Part shown: positions 5,548-10,727 of the stretch, in pieces | Position numbering within the stretch: the first letter of the stretch is position 1 | Layout of the letters: the number at the start of each line of letters is the position of its first letter | DNA from: Bacteroidota bacterium | Lineage (GTDB): Bacteria > Bacteroidota > Bacteroidia > Bacteroidales > Prolixibacteraceae | Direction of reading: 5' to 3' | Length of the DNA stretch: 10,727 nt | Assembly: GCA_023412195.1 (NCBI GenBank) | Contig: JAEYNZ010000154.1 | Span: 1-10,727, forward strand | Notes under the pieces: generated by a model | What the model saw: the letters and a program-made list of their open reading frames with translations, nothing else | Told to the model about the DNA's origin: nothing | Database searches by the model: none | Made by a program: the position numbers and the translations under genes

Positions 5548-6570
5548 ATGGGACTATTTTCTTTTTTAACCCAGGAAATTGCCATAGACCTGGGAACCGC
5601 CAATACAATCATCATTTACAACGATAAGATCGTTGTGGATGAACCATCTATTGTTGCCATTAACCTGAAAACGGAAAAGATGGTGGCAATCGGGGAGAAA
5701 GCCCGCCAGATGCAGGGAAAAACACATGCGAACCTGAAAACGATCAGGCCTTTGCGCGATGGTGTGATAGCCGACTTTAATGCTGCTGAACAAATGATCA
5801 GGGGTATGATTAAAATGATCAATCCAAAACCCCGGATGTTTTCACCGTCGTTGAAAATGGTTATCTGTATTCCCTCGGGAAGTACTGAAGTTGAAATACG
5901 GGCAGTGCGCGACTCAGCCGAACATGCAGGAGGCAGGGAAGTTTACATGATATATGAACCGCTTGCGGCAGCCATCGGTATCGGTCTGGATGTGGAAGCG
6001 CCGGAAGGAAACATGGTTGTAGATATTGGCGGGGGTACTACAGAAATTGCCGTTATTTCACTGGGAGGGATCGTTACAAATAAATCGATCCGTATTGCCG
6101 GTGATGATCTTACAGCCGATATCATGGAGTACATGCGCCATCAGCATAATATCAAAATAGGTGAGAGAACAGCAGAAGAAATTAAAATTCATGTAGGATC
6201 GGCACTTTCGCAGCTTAAAGATCCGCCACCTGATTACGTTGTTCAGGGTCCCAACCAGATGACTGCCTTGCCCATCGAGGTTCCGGTATCATACCAGGAG
6301 ATAGCCCATTGTCTGGAGAAATCCATTTCGAAAATTGAAACTGCCGTGCTGGGCGCCCTTGAGCAGACCCCTCCGGAACTGTATGCCGACATTGTAACCA
6401 AAGGTATTTGGCTTGCCGGGGGCGGTGCATTGTTAAAAGGACTGGATAAACGACTGACTGATAAAATAGGAATCCCATTTCGCGTTGCCGAAGACCCGTT
6501 AAGGGCTGTAGTTCGCGGAACAGGAGTGGCATTAAAAAATGTTGATAAATTTTCTTTCCTGATTCGTTGA
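5548..6570 (+). CDS. mreB: Rod shape-determining protein MreB (bacterial actin)
   Basis: MreB forms membrane-bound, ATP-dependent filaments that orient the elongation machinery. The 340 residues carry the actin-fold nucleotide site: phosphate-1 loop DLGTANT (14-20), phosphate-2 loop DIGGGTTE (159-166) and adenosine motif WLAGGGALLKG (288-298). YEPLAAAIGIG and AGDDLT are standard MreB signatures. The N-terminal MGLFSFLTQ is hydrophobic and could serve as the short membrane anchor, as in other MreB proteins. Length is close to the usual 335-350. It starts 21 nt after purH behind a weak ACAGAAG, and mreC follows after 19 nt, all in one probable transcript. No key residue is missing. Confidence 0.98.
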   Translation: MGLFSFLTQEIAIDLGTANTIIIYNDKIVVDEPSIVAINLKTEKMVAIGEKARQMQGKTHANLKTIRPLRDGVIADFNAAEQMIRGMIKMINPKPRMFSPSLKMVICIPSGSTEVEIRAVRDSAEHAGGREVYMIYEPLAAAIGIGLDVEAPEGNMVVDIGGGTTEIAVISLGGIVTNKSIRIAGDDLTADIMEYMRHQHNIKIGERTAEEIKIHVGSALSQLKDPPPDYVVQGPNQMTALPIEVPVSYQEIAHCLEKSISKIETAVLGALEQTPPELYADIVTKGIWLAGGGALLKGLDKRLTDKIGIPFRVAEDPLRAVVRGTGVALKNVDKFSFLIR

Positions 6571-6589
6571 CAGAAGGTTTTAATAAAAA

Positions 6590-7414
6590 ATGAGCAGTCT
6601 TTTCAGGTATTTGCTGAAACATCATGCATTTGTGCTTTTTATTCTGTTGGAAACCCTTGCACTTGGGATGGTTTTTAATTACAACAGTTTTCAGAAGGCC
6701 AGTTACCTGAATTCTGCAAACCGGTTAACCGGTAATATTTATCAGTCCTTCAATTCTATCACCGGTTACTTTGGATTAAACAAGGCCAACAGGGAACTTG
6801 CCGGAGAAAATGCACGCCTGAGGATGTTGATTAAGAACCTTGCTGTTCCTCTCGATTCATTGGAATACTTAAGTTCTGGAAGTGATACCATTATCAGGTA
6901 CTATCCTGCAAAAATTATAAATAATTCTGTTAACCGTCCTTTCAATTACATTACCATTGACAGGGGAAGCAAACATGGAATCAAAGCTGATCAGGGGATT
7001 ATTTCAGCAGGTGGTATTGTAGGGATTGTAGCCCAGGTGTCCGAATCGTATGCCATGGGCTTATCTGTACTGAACAGGCGGTGGAGCGTTTCGGCCAAGG
7101 TTAAAAAAAGCGGTGCATATGGTGCACTTACATGGCCCGGGGAAAATTACCGTATTGCCAGGCTGTCGGAAATACCTCTTCATGTTGATATAGAAATAGG
7201 TGATACCATTGTTACCAGTGGTTATTCATCAGTGTTCCCCGAAGGTATTATGGTAGGTACCATTGATGGGTTTACCCGTCCCGGGGGAGAAAATTATTAC
7301 CTGATTGATGTGCTGCTTTCTGTCGATTTTAAAACAGTTTCTCATGTAGAGGTTGTGGAAATCAGGAATAAGGAAGAACTCAAGGCACTTGAATATTTAC
7401 CCGAAAGGCAATGA
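6590..7414 (+). CDS. mreC: Rod shape-determining protein MreC
   Basis: MreC is a bitopic inner-membrane protein whose periplasmic part binds and activates PBP2 and links it to MreB and MreD. The 274-residue product has a short cytoplasmic start, one membrane helix (about 12-30), a coiled-coil-like segment NKANRELAGENARLRML (64-80) used for dimerisation, and the two-barrel beta domain from about residue 105 to 262. The latter includes family-typical stretches such as YITIDRGSKHGIKADQGII, GGIVGIV, GDTIVTSGYSSVFPEGI and VGTI. Length is typical of Bacteroidota. Its stop overlaps the mreD start by 4 nt (ATGA, 7411-7414), so translation of the two is probably coupled. Confidence 0.95.
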   Translation: MSSLFRYLLKHHAFVLFILLETLALGMVFNYNSFQKASYLNSANRLTGNIYQSFNSITGYFGLNKANRELAGENARLRMLIKNLAVPLDSLEYLSSGSDTIIRYYPAKIINNSVNRPFNYITIDRGSKHGIKADQGIISAGGIVGIVAQVSESYAMGLSVLNRRWSVSAKVKKSGAYGALTWPGENYRIARLSEIPLHVDIEIGDTIVTSGYSSVFPEGIMVGTIDGFTRPGGENYYLIDVLLSVDFKTVSHVEVVEIRNKEELKALEYLPERQ

Positions 7415-7911
7415 GATATCTGGCCAAATATGGAGTTATGTTTGTGGTACTTGTACTTGCACAGGTTTTATTATTTAACCAGGTGCATTTCCGGGGATTT
7501 TTAACGCCTTTTATTTACATCCTTTTTATCATGCTGCTTCCTGTTAGCACACCCCGGTATCTGTTGCTGATATTTGGGTTTCTTACTGGCCTTTCGGTTG
7601 ATGTTTTTTCGAATAGCCTTGGAATGCATGCTGCAGCAACTACATTTTTAGCATTTATAAGGCCCTGGGTAATCAGGGCAATTTCCAACAGGGATGAAGA
7701 CAGGCTTGAGTACCCCGGGCTAAAGCAAAATACTTTTACCTGGTTTTTGTACTACACAATATTTATGGTATTTTCTCACCATCTGGTATTATTTTATCTT
7801 GAATTTTTTACTTTCACAAACTTTCTTGTAACATTGTTCCGGGTTTTTCTCAGTTCATTGTTTTCGGTTATTATCATTATTTTGAGCCAGTTTCTAATTT
7901 TCAGGGATTAA
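7411..7911 (+). CDS. mreD: Rod shape-determining protein MreD
   Basis: The 166-residue, strongly hydrophobic protein matches MreD in size, position and make-up. There are about five membrane segments, with few charges except a central RAISNRDEDRLEYPGLK loop near residues 88-104. PRYLLLIFGFLTGLSVDVFSNSLGMHAAATTFLAF (about 49-83) contains the G-x-x-x-D-x-x-x-x-x-x-G-x-H-A pattern recognisable in MreD relatives. MreD binds MreC and is thought to modulate its activation of PBP2. Sequence conservation in this family is low, so gene order carries much of the weight. The ATG lies inside the mreC stop region, and mrdA begins 6 nt after its TAA. Confidence 0.9.
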   Translation: MRYLAKYGVMFVVLVLAQVLLFNQVHFRGFLTPFIYILFIMLLPVSTPRYLLLIFGFLTGLSVDVFSNSLGMHAAATTFLAFIRPWVIRAISNRDEDRLEYPGLKQNTFTWFLYYTIFMVFSHHLVLFYLEFFTFTNFLVTLFRVFLSSLFSVIIIILSQFLIFRD

Positions 7912-7917
7912 TAGAGC

Positions 7918-9735
7918 GTGAATAAATATTCGAAAAGGAGTATCGTTATCATTGGCATTTTTCTGCTGGTGGGAGTCGTCTTTACAGCCAGGCTGTTCAG
8001 CCTTCAGCTACTGGATCCCACTTATAAGGTATTTGCCACAAACAATGTGTTGCGCGAGGTGACACAATATCCTGCCCGTGGCCTCATTTACGACAGAAAC
8101 GGTAAACTGCTGGTTCACAACAAACCCTCTTACGATCTGCTTATAACCCCAAGGGAAGTAGGTGTTTTTGATACAACCTTTTTATGCAACCTGCTTGATC
8201 TTACAAGGGAAGACCTGGAGCAAAGGATAAAAACTGCACAGCAGCATTCCCGGTATAAACCGTCAATCATTGTAAAGCAGATTTCTCCTGAAATGTATGC
8301 CGTATTGCAGGAACATATCTATCGTTTCAGAGGGTTTCATACCCAGTCGAGGACACTCAGGGAATACAACTATGGAGTTGCAGCCCATGTGCTTGGGTAT
8401 GTGGGTGAGGTGAACAAGGCTGATATTGAACGTGATAATTACTATAGTCAGGGAGACTATATCGGGGTGAGCGGCATAGAAAAAACGTATGAAGACTGGC
8501 TGCGTGGAGTGAAAGGCAAAAAGAAATACCTGGTGGATGTGCATAACCGCATTCAGGGGACTTTTCTGGACGGAACGGAGGATTTACATGCCCAGGTAGG
8601 GCATAATCTTGTTTCATCCATTGATATTGAGCTACAACTTTATGCAGAGAAACTCCTTCAGAATAAAAAAGGAAGTGTGGTAGCCATTGAACCTTCGACC
8701 GGTGAAATCCTGGCAATTGCCAGTGCTCCCACATATCATCCGGGTCTGCTTGTGGGAAGGCAGCGAGGTGTTAATTATGGGAAACTTCTGGCCGATACAC
8801 TAAAGCCTTTGTTCAACAGGGCACTCTTGTCGGAATATCCACCCGGGTCGACATTTAAGGTAGTAAACGCACTGGTGGCGCTTGAAGAGAGAAGCATTAC
8901 AACAGAAACACGGTTTTCATGTGCAGGCAAAGGGTCAACACCTATCCGCTGTACGCACTCACACAGTTCTCCGCTGGGGGTTGTGGAAGCCATCAGGGAG
9001 TCGTGCAATCCGTTCTTATGGAATACTTACCGTTCTATCATTGGCAAATACCCTACGGCAGCCGAAGGATACAATGTGTGGAGGCAATATATGTTGAATT
9101 TCGGCCTGGGCCGTCAGTTAGGAATCGATGTGCCCGTAGAATCGAAGGGTAGCCTTCCTGATGAATCGTATTACAACCGCATATATGGCAAGGGAAGATG
9201 GAGGGCATTAACCATCAGGTCGATGGCAATCGGGCAGGGAGAACTTGGGGTTACACCTGCTCAGCTGGCAAATTATACTGCAGCCATAGCAAACAGGGGT
9301 TATTTTTACACGCCCCATGTTGTTAAAAAGGTTGAAGAGGGGGAAATTGATCAGGAATTACGTGAAAAAAACTATGTAGGGATATCGCCTGAACATTTCG
9401 AACCGGTCATCAATGGAATGGAAATGACGGTAGCACTGTCAGGTGCAGGTGCATTAATAAGGGTGCCAGGGGTAGTAATGTGTGGTAAAACGGGAACTGT
9501 TCAGAATAACTCTGGTTCCGATCATTCAGTATTTATGGCGTTTGCCCCTAAAGATGATCCGAAAATTGCCATTGCGGTTTATATAGAAAATGGTGTATGG
9601 GGTGCCCGGTATGCTGCTCCCATTGCAAGCCTTCTGGTTGAAAAGTACCTGAATGATTCCATTGTACCACAGCGCAAGTGGGTAGAGGAACGTATGGTAA
9701 ATGCCAATTTGTTAAACCCAAATCAACCGAAATAA
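7918..9735 (+). CDS. mrdA: Penicillin-binding protein 2, peptidoglycan D,D-transpeptidase
   Basis: PBP2 cross-links new peptidoglycan during side-wall growth, in complex with RodA. The 605-residue class B protein starts at a GTG (7918), 6 nt after mreD; the NKYSKRSIVIIGIF that follows is the expected short tail and membrane anchor (about 9-30), and no nearby ATG gives a better N-terminus. The dimerisation/pedestal region contains PARGLIYDRNGKLL (52-65). The transpeptidase motifs are all present: S311-T-F-K314 (in PPGSTFKV), S362-C-N364 and K524-T-G-T527. E. coli PBP2 is 633 residues, so length is ordinary. The lipid- and MreC-facing elements cannot be resolved by eye. rodA follows after one base, consistent with balanced production of the two partners. 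It would be a target of beta-lactams such as mecillinam in well-studied species. Confidence 0.97.
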   Translation: MNKYSKRSIVIIGIFLLVGVVFTARLFSLQLLDPTYKVFATNNVLREVTQYPARGLIYDRNGKLLVHNKPSYDLLITPREVGVFDTTFLCNLLDLTREDLEQRIKTAQQHSRYKPSIIVKQISPEMYAVLQEHIYRFRGFHTQSRTLREYNYGVAAHVLGYVGEVNKADIERDNYYSQGDYIGVSGIEKTYEDWLRGVKGKKKYLVDVHNRIQGTFLDGTEDLHAQVGHNLVSSIDIELQLYAEKLLQNKKGSVVAIEPSTGEILAIASAPTYHPGLLVGRQRGVNYGKLLADTLKPLFNRALLSEYPPGSTFKVVNALVALEERSITTETRFSCAGKGSTPIRCTHSHSSPLGVVEAIRESCNPFLWNTYRSIIGKYPTAAEGYNVWRQYMLNFGLGRQLGIDVPVESKGSLPDESYYNRIYGKGRWRALTIRSMAIGQGELGVTPAQLANYTAAIANRGYFYTPHVVKKVEEGEIDQELREKNYVGISPEHFEPVINGMEMTVALSGAGALIRVPGVVMCGKTGTVQNNSGSDHSVFMAFAPKDDPKIAIAVYIENGVWGARYAAPIASLLVEKYLNDSIVPQRKWVEERMVNANLLNPNQPK

Positions 9736-9736
9736 T

Positions 9737-10727
9737 ATGGCCAGAAGAAACAGCTTATGGGCAAATATTGACTGGTTTACAATGTTCCTCTTCGTGGCAC
9801 TTGTATTGATGGGTTGGTTCAATATCTACTCGGCTGTCTACAACGTGGAGCATGACAGTATTTTCGATATATCCCAGAGGTATGGAAAACAGATGATCTG
9901 GATTGGTGCAGCTTTTCTTATTGCCTTTGTAATTCTGATTATTGAATCGGATTTCTACGTCTTTTTTGCATACTGGATATATGCTTTTGTCATTTTGCTA
10001 TTGATATTGATCCTTTTTATTGGTACAGAGATTAACGCTTCGAAGTCGTGGTTTGTAATTGGAGGATTTAGTTTACAGCCGGCTGAATTCGGGAAGTTTG
10101 CCACCGCTCTCGCATTGGCCAAGTATATGAGTTCCTATAATTTCAAGCTGGCAAAGTTAAAGTCACTGGTAATTATTGCCATTATAGTATTGCTTCCGGC
10201 ATTTCTTATCTTAATGCAAAACGATACGGGCTCGGCACTTGTATACTTTGTGTTTATCCTGGTATTATACAGGGAGGGGCTTTCAGAAGCAGTTCTGTTC
10301 TTCGGTACACTTGTGGCCTTGTTGTTTATTTTCTCCCTGGTAATGGACCCCCTCACGCTGATTATAATACTTACAGTTCTTGCATTAGGCGTATTTCTTT
10401 TTGCCAATGCAAGTATAAAGCATTTTGGCAGGGTTGTTTTAATTTATGCACTGACTTTCGGGCTACTTACCTTATTGAACCTGATTCTTAAGACTGGCTA
10501 TGAATTCGCACACATTCTTGAACTGATGCTCATTCTTGGAAGCCTTGTTATATTAGGTTACAGCTACAGCAAAAACCTGAAGAGCTACATGCTGATATCT
10601 CTTGTATTTATAGGTTCGGTCATATTTTCATTTTCAGTTGATTATGCCTTTGAAAACGTTTTGGAACCCTATCAGCAGGCAAGGATCAATGAGTTGTTTG
10701 GCATAGAATCGGACCCACTGGGTGTGG
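9737..10727 (+). CDS. rodA: RodA, SEDS peptidoglycan glycosyltransferase (3' end outside window)
   Basis: RodA polymerises lipid II into glycan strands and works with PBP2. The frame from ATG 9737 (one base after the mrdA stop) is open to the window edge, giving 330 residues. SEDS features seen are membrane helices at about 13-33, 53-72 and 74-96, LQPAEFGKFATALALAKYM (113-131, the QPxE motif), QNDTGSALVYF (161-171, equivalent to QPDxGTA), and EPYQQARINELFGIESDPLGV (310-330), which opens the conserved large periplasmic loop. Oddly, the distance from D163 to Y312 is 149 residues, against roughly 50 for the equivalent span in E. coli RodA as I recall it. The extra part holds about five hydrophobic segments (185-203, 206-223, 231-251, 258-275, 283-300) where one is expected. 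The frame is clean, so this is a true insertion rather than a frameshift. The missing part should hold the remaining loop and last helices. Confidence 0.95.
   Translation, partial: MARRNSLWANIDWFTMFLFVALVLMGWFNIYSAVYNVEHDSIFDISQRYGKQMIWIGAAFLIAFVILIIESDFYVFFAYWIYAFVILLLILILFIGTEINASKSWFVIGGFSLQPAEFGKFATALALAKYMSSYNFKLAKLKSLVIIAIIVLLPAFLILMQNDTGSALVYFVFILVLYREGLSEAVLFFGTLVALLFIFSLVMDPLTLIIILTVLALGVFLFANASIKHFGRVVLIYALTFGLLTLLNLILKTGYEFAHILELMLILGSLVILGYSYSKNLKSYMLISLVFIGSVIFSFSVDYAFENVLEPYQQARINELFGIESDPLGV

Noticed and set aside
9001..9009. Cysteine in the SxN motif (SCN) of PBP2 as a possible oddity
   Set aside because: The middle position of SxN is variable and Cys is common there, so it is not unusual.

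Overview
The window looks like a chromosomal segment of a Bacteroidota bacterium, probably of the Bacteroidales/Marinilabiliales kind. Four signs support this. The gene order is purH-mreB-mreC-mreD-mrdA-rodA. Promoters carry the TAnnTTTG -7 box typical of the phylum. There is a remnant of a type IX secretion sorting domain. Intergenic DNA is AT-rich and genes lack strong Shine-Dalgarno sequences. The genus cannot be named from this stretch.

Layout. Positions 1-72 hold the last codons of an unidentified plus-strand gene. Positions 73-392 are non-coding and contain an 11-bp periodic repeat. Positions 393-1038 (minus) hold a decayed piece of an M6-type secreted metalloprotease gene, with a one-base frameshift and an end before the zinc site. 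Positions 1197-1732 (plus) hold a compact RelB/RelE-type toxin-antitoxin operon with a near-consensus Bacteroidota promoter. Positions 1819 to about 2040 (minus) are a second remnant, the C-terminal sorting tail of a type IX secretion substrate. Positions 2014-2362 are dense in repeats: inverted copies of a GTCATTCCGA-type dispersed repeat, a strong hairpin, a perfect 16-bp inverted repeat and a 9-bp triplicate. Positions 2450-3703 (minus) encode a MacB/FtsX-type ABC transporter permease without its ATPase nearby.

From 3940 to the window end a tightly packed plus-strand operon encodes PurH and then the rod-shape (elongasome) machinery: the MreB filament, the MreC and MreD connectors, the PBP2 transpeptidase (mrdA) and the RodA glycosyltransferase, which is cut by the window edge. 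Gaps are 21, 19, -4, 6 and 1 nt, so co-transcription and translational coupling are likely. MreBCD position the RodA-PBP2 synthase for lateral peptidoglycan growth.

I saw no clear undescribed multi-gene system. The points most worth a second look are the roughly 100-residue, apparently four-helix insertion in RodA, the cluster of gene remnants and repeats around the toxin-antitoxin module, and the helically phased 11-bp repeat.
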